A stretch of DNA of 64,000 nt from Brachypodium distachyon. Its lineage: Eukaryota > Streptophyta > Magnoliopsida > Poales > Poaceae. Below the pieces are notes generated by a model. The model was not told the origin of the DNA, ran no database searches, and worked only from the letters and a program-made list of their open reading frames with translations. The translations under genes were made by a program, and so were the position numbers. The stretch is taken from positions 3,410,001-3,474,000 of the forward strand of contig NC_016133.3 in the NCBI RefSeq assembly GCF_000005505.3, written 5' to 3'. Shown here piece after piece: positions 11,505-20,860 of the stretch; the first letter of the stretch is position 1, and each line of letters starts with the position of its first letter.

Positions 11505-11646
11505 GACATGATGGCAGCTGAGTAAGGTTGATGAAATGCTTGTGTTGATATCATAAGTGCAATTCGCAAAAAAAAAAGATATCATAAGTGCAAACGGTAT
11601 TCATTGAATTAACAGCAGGCCAGATAATAGTTTGAGAATCTCAGTA
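11505..11646 (+). promoter_or_regulatory. Kinase 5' leader exon with two short upstream ORFs
   Basis: After the acceptor TTTTCAG (ending 11504) the leader holds ATGATGGCAGCTGAGTAA (11508-11525) and a second six-codon ORF at 11531-11548 ending TGA. Both precede the kinase start at 11647 and could lower its translation. The use of this exon is inferred from the splice signals. Confidence 0.5.
11547..11593 (+). repeat. Micro-insertion with oligo(A) tail and 16-bp flanking duplication
   Basis: The 16 bases GATATCATAAGTGCAA occur at 11547-11562 and again at 11578-11593. Between them lies a 15-bp insert, TTCGC followed by ten A. This is the layout of a retroposition event in which almost only the tail was copied. 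It lies in the kinase 5' leader. Confidence 0.75.
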
Positions 11647-13898
11647 ATGGGTTGTTGTTGTTCCATCTTTTGCCATAAGAGAAGGGCATTCCGCCAGGAA
11701 AGTTTAAAGCATAATGAAGGTGTAGATCTCTTACGCATATTGTGTTCGACACTCTCTGTGGAATATGATATGTCCACTTTCTTCCCTAAGATGTTCCATA
11801 TTTTTAAAATTTAGCTTTATTTGTACAGACCTCGGTAATACTGATACAACAAGATACACTTATAAGGAGCTAGCAAAGGCAACAGAGAATTTTAACCCAT
11901 CCAATAAGATTGGCGAGGGAGGTTTTGGATCTGTGTATAAGGTAACATGCGTAACTTTCAACTAATAAAACGATGGATTTCAAATAGAGTAAATGTACAC
12001 GTATTTAAAGTTCTACAACTTAATGGTGCAGGGGCGGCTAAGGAATGGAAAACTTATTGCTGTCAAGGTATTATCTGTAGAGTCAAGACAAGGACTGAAG
12101 GAATTTATGAATGAACTTATGGCAATTTCGAACATATCTCATGGTAATCTTGTCAGCCTATATGGCTATTGTGTGGAAGGAAACCAAAGGATCCTTGTAT
12201 ACAATTATCTTGAAAATAATAGCCTTGCGCAAACACTTCTAGGTACCTCTTGGTTACTCCAGTTCTTTCCATCGTACTGTTCTTCAACAATTTACATATC
12301 TTTGGAATGAAAAGTCTGGATATTCTAATGTTCCTTAGCTTTTTTCCTTTCTCATTAGGTTCTGGCCGCAGCAACATTCAGTTTGACTGGAGAACTAGAG
12401 TAAATATTTGTCTTGGTATCGCCAGGGGATTGGCATACCTCCATGACGTTGTCAATCCCCACATTGTTCACCGAGACATCAAAGCAAGCAATATACTTCT
12501 TGACAAGGATCTCACCCCTAAAATTTCTGATTTCGGTTTAGCGAAGCTTCTACCTCCAAACGCATCACATATTAGCACAAGGGTTGCAGGAACATTGTAA
12601 GTGAACTTTTTCATATGGAACTCGTGTTTACTAGTTTCTCCATTTTGTCATGTGTTCCTTTGGAAGGTAGTGCTTTCTGTGTGAGTCTGACTTCCAAGTA
12701 GTTGAGTGGTTTATATTATATTTAGTATCTCGTGAAAAAAGTCCCTTTCACAGAGGATGAATCCACCTGTTTCAGTGGAGAAGATAACTAGCTAAGGCAA
12801 TTGAAATACCAAACAGCTAAATAGTTATTCATAAATTACATTTATGTGGCATTGCTCACTCGGTTTTACTTGACAGAGGTTACTTGGCTCCTGAGTATGC
12901 CATTCGAGGACAAGTGACACGGAAGTCAGATGTATATAGTTTTGGTGTTTTGCTTCTGGAAATAGTTAGTGGGAGATCCAACACGAGTACAAGATTATCC
13001 TATCAAGATCAGATACTTCTTGAAAAGGTTAGACATGACACAACCAGACAGTGTTTTACTTGTTTTTGGTCACTCGTTATTATTTGTAGAAAAAAATCTT
13101 GTATTTCATCATAATTAGCGAATTAACTTCTAACCTGAAGTTATTTGTAATATGAGTTTGATGGTTTATAATGTTTGCCATCAACCAAAAATAAGCTATT
13201 TGTAATATGAGTTGTATTCCATAAATTTGGAGGGCGTATAAGCGGCCTTGATCTCCTTGAATTTCAGAATGTTTGCCATCACATGTCAATTGTTTGGCTA
13301 TTAGATTAGTAGCAAAAGAAATACAACTATCATACAATTTAAAGTTTAGTTACCTTCTGGTAAGCACATTAGTTGCTAATTTTTTTTCTCATGAGCTAAG
13401 CATAAATCATTCATAAATTCTTGCATGACTGCTAGGGAGCTTATCTTCTAAATCATGGGCCTTTGTTCTTTGCTGCTACAGTTCCCAGAGGTGACAAATG
13501 GGGTTCTTCTCTTGCAGACATGGATGTATTATGAGCAGGGAGATTTGCAGAAAATCATAGACAGTTCTTTGGGCAATGACTTCGATGTTGCACAAGCCTG
13601 CAGGTTCCTGAAAGTTGGACTTCTATGTACGCAAGATGTCACAAAACATCGACCCACTATGTCAACAGTCGTCGGCATGCTAACGGGCATAAAGGATGTT
13701 GACTCGGAGAAGATCAGCAAGCCCGCTACAATTAGCGACTTCATGGACCTTAAGATCAGGAGCATGAGGAAAGAAAATGAGATTGCTTTCGCTTCATCCT
13801 CCACGTTGCTATCCAGCATCATGGCACACTCTTCTCCTTCGTCGTCACAAGAGACAACACAAGCCTCCATAACATTCACCACGATATCAGATCGCTGA
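11647..13898 (+). CDS. Receptor-like cytoplasmic Ser/Thr kinase, 388 aa, six coding exons
   Basis: Exons 11647-11719, 11829-11941, 12032-12242, 12359-12596, 12877-13027 and 13518-13898 join in frame with GT-AG borders. There is no signal peptide or transmembrane segment. The N-terminus MGCCCSIFC suggests N-myristoylation at Gly2 plus palmitoylation, so membrane attachment. The kinase domain is complete: [10 protein letters not shown] at 53-62, the ATP-binding Lys at 74 (AVKVL), Glu90 in helix C, HRD at 170-172 ([13 protein letters not shown]), DFG at 190-192 and APE at 216-218. The Ser/Thr-rich tail has no recognised domain. The set resembles the cold-responsive protein kinase 1 / LRR-RLK VIII-related cytoplasmic kinases of plants; the exact orthologue is not established. 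The start at 11647 is preferred because MGCC is the first sensible Met. Confidence 0.88.
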
Positions 13899-15164
13899 GT
13901 GACCTCAAGTTGGTTGCAAACGTGAAGAACATGTAGAGAAGTAGCATAGGCGAATGCCTTTTCCAGAGATTATCTTGCTCGTGTATAGATTCACTTCATT
14001 TATAGTAGTACATAAACAGCATTGTTTGATCAAAGAAGTTCATGATTTGACTTGTGTGCGTACAGTACAGTACTTGATTCATGGTGCACTTTCAGCGTGC
14101 ATGTGCATCCTGTTTAGTGTGTGTGTTTGGTGTCAAAATACAATTACCTGGTGAAAGTTTGAAACCCGGCCTGTGAGTCAGTGAGTACATAACCCGGATG
14201 CATCAAAATCCAGATGAACTGCTTGCCTGCTTAATTTACAACCCATAAATTGCAAACTTACAAGACATGTTGGTGTTACCCAGTTGTTGCCATGCAACCC
14301 TGTGGTGCGGAGCACACCTAGTGATGATCAGTCCCCATGGTCTCCATTTTCCTGTATGCTGTTACATCATTTCATCTGCTATCAGCTTCGGTGGAATTCG
14401 GATGATTTAGACACTGATGTGATGTCCTTTTCTTACAGGCTTCAACACCCTAGCAGGTGTTCTACCAAGCAAGCATCTGCCATGATGTCTGCAAGCTCTG
14501 GGTGGGGGGGGGGAAGCACCTACTCACCCAGGTGTTCCTCTTCCCAGCCACTGAGATAATTTTCAACATGGCCACACAGCAATGGCAGTGTCCTCCTCCC
14601 CTCTGCCATCACCATCATCATCAATATGCATTAACCGTTTATTCTACCTTGTGGTCAGGCCAGAGTAGTAGCTTCCCTTGTAAAGGTGCCTCTTTGGTAT
14701 TAGCACTGCAGTGCTGCCATTGGAGTGCTCCATGGTTGTATGCATGCAGAAATGGCTGGCTCACCAGGAACATACTGATCACACATGAGCGAGAAGATGG
14801 GTCCATGGGGCCTGGCAGTTGTGAAGTCTGCACACACGGCCAAAAAAATACCGAACATTTTTTTAATCAAATTCGTCAAAAAAAAATCAAAGAAAAGCCA
14901 AATGGCAAATGAGGTGCAATTGGCCACATATGATGCGAGGGGAATGGTGGATCAGGTTAGGGTACAAGACAAGCATTTGCATCAAAATCAGCATACCCAT
15001 GAAAAATTCCCACACAGCAGTAACACACCAAAATTAATCCCCAGATAAACACCATAAGTGCATAACCATCCTCCCTGATTTCTTCGGACCATCTTTTAGT
15101 GAACTTCGAGAGGATATTACTAAACACATGCCAACCTGCAAGGCTGCAACTGCAAGAGTAACCA
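13899..15164. other. Kinase 3' UTR and spacer, no gene seen
   Basis: The first few hundred bases after the TGA at 13896-13898 are AT-rich and likely 3' UTR. The rest shows only chance ORFs, a poly(G) run near 14503 and A-rich stretches near 14840-14900. Confidence 0.5.
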
Positions 15165-15305
15165 GAGATTAATTGATCATAATGCGTAATGCATGCTTGG
15201 CTCCTTGCACGCCACCCACAGCAGGCAAACCACATTCATGGGCTGGGCTACATGTGTGGCATACAGGGAGCCAGGCACAGCACAGTCTTGATCAGATCAT
15301 CAATT
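15165..15305 (-). ncRNA. MIR160: MIR160 precursor hairpin
   Basis: On the minus strand the mature miR160 (beginning TGCCTGGCTC and ending TGTATGCCA, 21 nt) occupies 15277-15257. The star strand (beginning GCGTGCAAGG, ending AAGCATG) occupies 15212-15192. A loop region of about 44 nt separates them. The arms extend outward with further pairing (AATTGATGATC against TATGATCAATT). Mature and star match the conserved plant miR160 family as I know it. miR160 directs cleavage of mRNAs of auxin response factors of the ARF10/16/17 group in root cap, leaf and organ development. The transcript probably starts near 15390, downstream of a minus-strand TATA box. Confidence 0.95.
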
Positions 15306-15415
15306 TAGCACCAAGCTAGCTTGGAAGATACAAAGGAATTGTACAGATATAGTTCTCTTTCTATCTCTCAAGATTAGTAGAGAGAAGCAAAGACAAGGGT
15401 GCTACTGGAGAAAGG

Positions 15416-15423
15416 TATATATA
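15416..15423 (-). promoter_or_regulatory. TATA box of the MIR160 primary transcript
   Basis: The minus strand reads GCTATATATACC about 140 bp upstream of the mature miRNA, suited to a start near 15390. The region to 15800 upstream has no ORF and is the likely promoter. Confidence 0.55.
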
Positions 15424-15807
15424 GCTAGGTCAATTTGGTGAGAGCAGAGTAGAGCAGTTCACAGGTGTGAAGGGTTGTATGGTAGCAGGAGCAAGGAGGT
15501 GAGGTCTGGATTTATAGAGAGGGCACTCTTTCTCTCTAAGCAAAAGTAGCTACAGCAACTCCATCCATGGCTGATCTCGCTCTCTCCTGTCTGCTGCATG
15601 CTGCCTATGATAAAGCGAGCAAAAGCAAAGATCAAAGGGCATGGAGCACAAGTACACCACGATAATGTATAAAGGATCTCAAATGGAGCTTTTTGAGAAA
15701 TGACATGCCACACTAGCTACCGAGGAAGACAAGCGAATGTTCTCCAAATTAGGATCGGAGTGTTGAGATGGATATGTAAATCGAGATGGTTTGTTTCACA
15801 TGGCAAT

Positions 15808-15980
15808 TAGCGATGTCAACGGCTTGCCAAACGGCGCTTAAGGTTTAAGGCAAATCCCGCGAAGTATGTATCCTAGTGTGTTTTGGCACCGTGTTCACAC
15901 ACCCTGATGCCTGGCTGCATGCCCGACGGGGGCTAAGCGGACAGTAACTAGGCCTAAGCGGGCTGCCGTTTACATCCCTA
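15808..15980. mobile_element. hAT-type MITE (173 bp) with perfect 8-bp target duplication
   Basis: The terminal inverted repeats are TAGCGATGTCAACGGC and, at the other end read inward, TAGGGATGTAAACGGC. The flanking 8-bp duplication ATGGCAAT is exact (15800-15807 and 15981-15988), as for hAT elements. No coding capacity. Confidence 0.9.
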
Positions 15981-16043
15981 ATGGCAATGTCATGGTGTGG
16001 CCGCATGCATGTACCAAGAAAGTAAATTGGCCAGTGGGATTAT

Positions 16044-16253
16044 GAACCCGTTCGGCGGCCCTCCGCCCCGGAACTCCGCTCCAGGAGTGCGTGGAGTCGC
16101 ACCGAACACTCTAACTCTGCAGAGTTGAAGATGCGGAATGGAGTGGTTCTCAGTTCATTTTGCCGTACTCCAGATTCTGGCTCAGAGTGAGAATTCGTGG
16201 AGTGACGACCGGAGTTAAGAATTTGGGGGAGTGGAGGGTTGCCGAACGGGTTT
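16044..16253. mobile_element. MITE of about 210 bp, superfamily uncertain
   Basis: Terminal inverted repeats are GAACCCGTTCGGC at the left and GCCGAACGGGTTT at the right. Partial symmetry extends further inward (CCCTCCGCCCC against GGGGGAGTGGAGGG). The target duplication could not be decided. Confidence 0.65.
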
Positions 16254-16365
16254 GATATATACAAAAACGCCTTTTAAGGTTTTTGTTTACAAGGGATGTA
16301 AATACAGTTATAATGAAAGAAAATCTGTTACTCCCAATCTAGCCAAAGCTATATCCCAAACATGT

Positions 16366-16422
16366 ACTCTCTCTGTGCAAATTTGCACTAAAACCACGAT
16401 AAGTATTTAGGAACGGAGAGAG
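16366..16422. mobile_element. Very short Stowaway MITE (57 bp)
   Basis: CTCTCTCTGTGCAAATTT at the left and AGGAACGGAGAGAG at the right form the inverted ends, bordered by TA on both sides (16364-16365, 16423-16424). Confidence 0.6.
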
Positions 16423-16424
16423 TA

Positions 16425-17899
16425 ATTAATAACACTACAAAGGAACCACAAAGTGCCGCCTTCGCTCTCGCAGAATATATGTCAACCCCGCGTAGCTCCG
16501 ACCATATAATCAAGCCTAAAATATTTTTCTGTCGGGGTCAATAAAGCCAGCACGCTCTTTCTTTCTTTTCCCAAAAGATAAGGAAGTGCATGCATGCTGC
16601 CGTATTCATTCCCCTGCCTTTTTCTCGCACGATGTAATTCGAATTCCTTCTTCCCCCGTGCACTCCTGGAGAGGATGACAAAAGAAGGCAAGATTTCCTC
16701 TAGAGAGATCATATTCTCATGAGGCCACTTTGTGATACTAGAGTAGTTAGCTAGTTAGCCGTTCGTACGTACTAGCTAGTCAAAGAAAGAAAATAAAAGA
16801 ATAAGGTAGCTATTATAGCGTGCCTTTAGCAAAAGAGAGGGAGGGAATTGAACATTTGAACCGACAGGGAGATCACGAGACCAAGCGTCAAAGAGCCTCA
16901 ATCTGGCGACATATATGGGGTACTATGTACATAGGAGGGATCAGAGGTCGGTGAGATCGATCTTTTCCCGTCGTGGATCTAATCTCCTGGAAACACTAGA
17001 GCGATTCGGCGCCAACTTTCCATGATGCAATTAGATGTATTCTTCAAATCCGTGATCAGCAAACGGCCCAAATTCGGCCGGTCTTCGTTCGTGTTTCCAC
17101 ATTTTCTTGTGAACGTCCTCCGTGTTACCCGTAGTTACTACCGGAATCACTAAACAATGGACCAAACACGATGGACCAAACAGTACGAGCTTATTTTGTT
17201 CATGGACCAAGCTGGACTAGGTAAATATTTCGTAGATTTGCCCAAGATGGGTGTAGTATAGATGCCGAGATATGCCAATGCCAGGCTTATAGGAATTATT
17301 AGGATTACGATGTTCCGAAGGGAATTGAGATTCAGGGCTAGGCCATCACCATCTGTATGGTTCCACTTTTGTTTAATTCCTTTTTTTTACAAGACATGTA
17401 CATGCTATCACTAAGTCTGGGTCCTGAGATATGCCTTTGTTACCTACAGTTATACGTAGTATCTTTTGTCTATCTTTGATAATGTTTTCTAGCTTAGAGT
17501 TGAGCTTTTTCGTGCAATGTCTGAATAATGACTTAGATGGAACTGAAGTATTTGGCTGCTAGTAGTTTTTAGAAGCCTAGCTTTTACCCATCTGTGGCAT
17601 TATCTCATTATAGATGCAACAAAAGTTGCACTATTGGCGGTTGATAGATAGTAGTGTGAAGATTTCATTCTAGTGTTGGTTGTGCTACGGCCTATGGGGG
17701 TACCTGGGATGAAATTATTTAGGAGTCTAACTAGCATATGAATTGCTATAGTATCTTCAGTGTTCTTAGCTTTTGTATTTTTCAAGGCCAAAAATACAAT
17801 GATACAACTTCCCAGTCCCTTAAGCTTTCTTATGTACGAATGCTGATTTAGTGTGATTCTAGTGTTCTACTTCAGTTGATACTGCCACCATTTGTTATT
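16425..17899. other. Spacer without recognisable gene
   Basis: AT-rich sequence with chance ORFs only. CACTACAAAGGAACC at about 16434 resembles a CACTA terminal repeat and might be the left end of the CACTA-like material that follows, but no partner end was found. Confidence 0.35.
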
Positions 17900-17923
17900 T
17901 TCTTGGTTACATTTGTCCGTGCA

Positions 17924-18127
17924 GGAGTCCTCTGTCGCCATCAACCTCGTCCTGCTACTGGCCCTGACTCCGAGCCAGCCCCGTCCCACGCAGGGTATAT
18001 CGATCTTCTCGACCCCAGTGACCAGAATGACTATTTGGACTCGCGTGATAGTGATGATGAAGCTTACTGTCCTGATGATCCCAATGACGAGCCGGCTTAT
18101 GATCTAGATGATTCCGACACTTATTAG
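17924..18127 (+). pseudogene. Acidic C-terminal exon of an unidentified gene (CACTA-associated)
   Basis: After the possible acceptor GTCCGTGCAG (ending near 17923) one frame runs to TAG 18125-18127. It encodes an Asp-rich tail with DLLDPSDQNDYLDSRDSDDE and DEPAYDLDDSDTY. No domain is recognised. Its place just before the coiled-coil ORF suits the last exon of a first CACTA gene; this is inference. Confidence 0.35.
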
Positions 18128-18352
18128 TTGTATGCATCAACTTTGTCATTGTGTAGATTATTTCAGCATGCTTTTTTATTTAACTGTATCGTTGCATTTA
18201 TATCATTGATTTATTCTTTTCTCATCGCCCGTATATATGCTAATAGCTTTACTTTTCCTCACTTGCTTTTTTAATATGTTTCACTTATTTGCATCAAGTT
18301 GTATCATCCGTACTAATTGGTTTACTCTTTCTCATAGCAGGTGATTAAAACA

Positions 18353-20034
18353 TGGTGGGCGACCGTGGCGCCAAGAGAATTTTGCTAGAACTATACGGGG
18401 ACGAGGGAGACGGGGTGACGGATTGACAAGTGGGAGGGGCTGGGGAGGAAGACCTCCAAAACCAAGAAGAGGCAGGGTTAGAGGGTGTGGTCGGGCTCCT
18501 TCGCCGCGCCCCTCTGAGTCATTGTTTGAGGAGGAGATGGACGGGGGTGAGGAGGAGGAGGAGGGCAAGGAAAGGGCTCACTCCGCTGGAGCGTCGCGGG
18601 CAAAAGTCGAGAGTCTACATGATGTCTTCATGGCTACGCTAAAGCATACCTACAAGGAGTTGTTCGGTGCGCAAAAGCATGACTCTGAAGTGCGGCTGGC
18701 GGTGCAAAAGCATCCTTCGCAACCCCCCTCTGAGTCATCTTTTGAGGAGGAGATGGATGGGGGTGAGGAGGAGGAGGAGGGCGAGGAACGGGATCACTCC
18801 GCTGGAGCATCGCGGGCGGAATTCGAGAGGCTAGAGGATGTCTACGTGGCTGAGCTAAAGCATACCTTCGATGAGTTGTTGGCTGTGCAAAAGCATGATT
18901 TCGAAGCGCGGCTGGCGGCGCAAAAGCATACCTTGGAGGCGCAGTTGACGGCCCACGAGGCTAGTTGGCAACAACAACTAGCGGTAACTTTCTTGCGCAT
19001 AATAGACGTGGGAGTAATTTCATTACGTAACCTTGCCTCAAAAACAATATGCAGGCTTTTGCAGCAGCCCATGGTTTTATCGTTCCAGCTTTGCCAATCC
19101 CTTCTCAGAGTACTCCGCAGAGTCCTGTGAGTTCGTTTATATTGCCCTTCCTAGCCATTTAGGGTCGTGCAGACTATCTTATCCTTTATGTACCACCTTC
19201 ATGATTTTGTGAATGCATGGGTATGTGTTTCTTCCCATCAAGTTCTTTATGCGCGAGATCCCCTCTAATAATCTTACTGTCTTTTTGTTGCAGTTGTTAA
19301 CCAATGGTGGTCAGGAGTGCCCAGAGCTCATGGCATTGGCTTTGGCCCATAAGGCAAGGGTCAAAGCTACAGTGCCTTGTAATGAGGCTGAAGCCTCTGC
19401 GTACAGCAATGAGTCCATTTGCAGTCGCATTGTTACATACAGAACGATGGTAAGGGAGAAGAATGGGTCTGATTATGATCCGAGCGAGCATGACCTTGAT
19501 ACAGAAGTGGTCTGGCTTGACGATGACATCCGTGATACGGCATCCACTCCCACTCTTTCTCAGATCAGGGTTGGAAGCAAGAGATCAAGCCCTGCTATAC
19601 GCCCTCGCCTAGAGCCTGCGTGGATTGCAATGGAGGTTAGTTCTTTTTCATCCATCCTCCTCCGTCTTTATGTGATTGCATAGGAACGATGATGAGATTG
19701 TGATCACATATTGTAGGCCCGGCCAGCGGAATTCGAGAGAAATCAAGAGGGTGCCTTCATGGCTTCGCTAAAGCATGCCTTTGAGCCGCAGCTGGCAGCG
19801 CAAAAGCATGCCTTCCGGCTTCAGCTCGTGGCGCAGCTGAAGGCGCAAGAGCATGCCTTTGAGACGCAGCTGGCGGCCCACGAGGCTAAGTGGCAACAAC
19901 AATTAGCGGTAACTTTCTTGCGCATAATAGCCGCGGGAGTGAGTTCATTACGTAACCTTGCATCCTCAAAAACAATATGCAGGCTTTTGCTGCTGCTTCG
20001 TTCCACCTATGCCAATCCCTGTGAGTTCCTTTAA
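18353..20034 (+). pseudogene. Coiled-coil ORF with duplicated exon, CACTA second-gene-like
   Basis: A short start at 18353 (MVGDRGAKRILLELYGDE) stops at 18424-18426. The overlapping frame from 18423 runs about 235 codons: an Arg/Gly/Pro-rich opening, then two similar blocks of acidic EEEMDGGEEEEEG, HSAGASRA and long heptad-like QKH...L repeats (coiled coil). A possible intron starts at GTAACTTTCTTGCGC near 18983. Further exon-like pieces follow at 19294-19633. At 19740-20034 lies a second copy of the exon/intron segment seen at 18950-19130, with the same GTAACTTTC donor and ATATGCAG acceptor. I do not recognise the protein family with certainty. It may be a TNP1/TnpA-like DNA-binding partner of a CACTA transposase. 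Confidence 0.4.
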
Positions 20035-20560
20035 ATCTTACAGTAACTATTAATATTATTGCCCTTCCTAACCATTTAGGGTCGTGCTAACTCTCTAATC
20101 CTTTGTGTAAAGCATCCAGCAGACGCTGGATCGAATTAGCCTAGATCTCCACACACAAGCACACACGACAACCCTCTTGGTTCTTCATAGCAGTGTTGAG
20201 ATCAACCCCCGTTAGTTCGCCTTAACATTGATCATGTTTTCGTCCCATTATGTTGAAAACTTAACTTTTGTGTCTCCCTCGCAATAATTGCACTAGGTAG
20301 TGTTTTTCGGGAAAATAGATCTTTTTTGCTCCCACGACAACATTTTTGAGCCAAATGCATATTTTAGCCTAAGGACCCATATATGGTCCTATGGCAGCAT
20401 TTCTGATTCAAGTGTCCTTTTTGTTTCCATGTTACTAGTTTGAATTTGTATGCCATTATTTTGAACTTATTCTGCACTTCATTTTATAGGTTTGCATCCT
20501 GGATGCTGTCAATGGTGGATGTAGAGGTTGCCATTGACACTTGTGATGATAGATGTAGAT

Positions 20561-20614
20561 ACTTGTGAAAATCTTTGATGTTTGGACACTTGTGAAAATC
20601 TTTGATGTTTGGAC
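20561..20614 (+). repeat. 27-bp tandem repeat (two copies)
   Basis: ACTTGTGAAAATCTTTGATG plus TTTGGAC occurs twice head to tail, within a longer stretch of looser GATGxTTGTGA-type repeats. Confidence 0.8.
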
Positions 20615-20860
20615 ACTTTTGATGTAATTGTGATGGTGGATGCAGATGCTTGTGAACATCTTTGAATTGCATGGGTGATGATGTGTGAATGGTCTTTGTG
20701 ATGTTGCCGCGTGTATACTGTAATTGCTTTGAATTGCATGGGTTTTTGGAAAAGAAAGGAAAGATGGGTTTGTCAACTGTTACATTCGGCCAAAGATGGG
20801 TTTGTCAAGTGCTACACTCGGCAACAGCCACGTGGCAGCAGCCCGAAATAACGAGAAGAT

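Larger units (their letters stand above)
17900..20860 (+). mobile_element. Degenerate CACTA (En/Spm)-like element remains
   Basis: The stretch carries an acidic C-terminal exon, a coiled-coil ORF with an internally duplicated exon and a block of short tandem repeats (20510-20680). It ends in motifs that look like CACTA subterminal repeats: GTTACATTCGGCCAAAGATG and GTGCTACACTCGGCAAC at 20778-20826. Grass CACTA elements typically have such CTCGGCAAA-type subterminal repeats. No terminal CACTA/TAGTG pair or 3-bp target duplication could be fixed, so the limits are approximate. Confidence 0.5.

Noticed and set aside
14457..14912. 151-codon plus-strand ORF
   Set aside because: Cys/His-rich by chance, no domain, A-rich end, and no splice or promoter context.
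16434..16450. CACTACAAAGGAACC as a CACTA transposon left end
   Set aside because: No matching inverted end or 3-bp duplication was found downstream; kept only as a remark.
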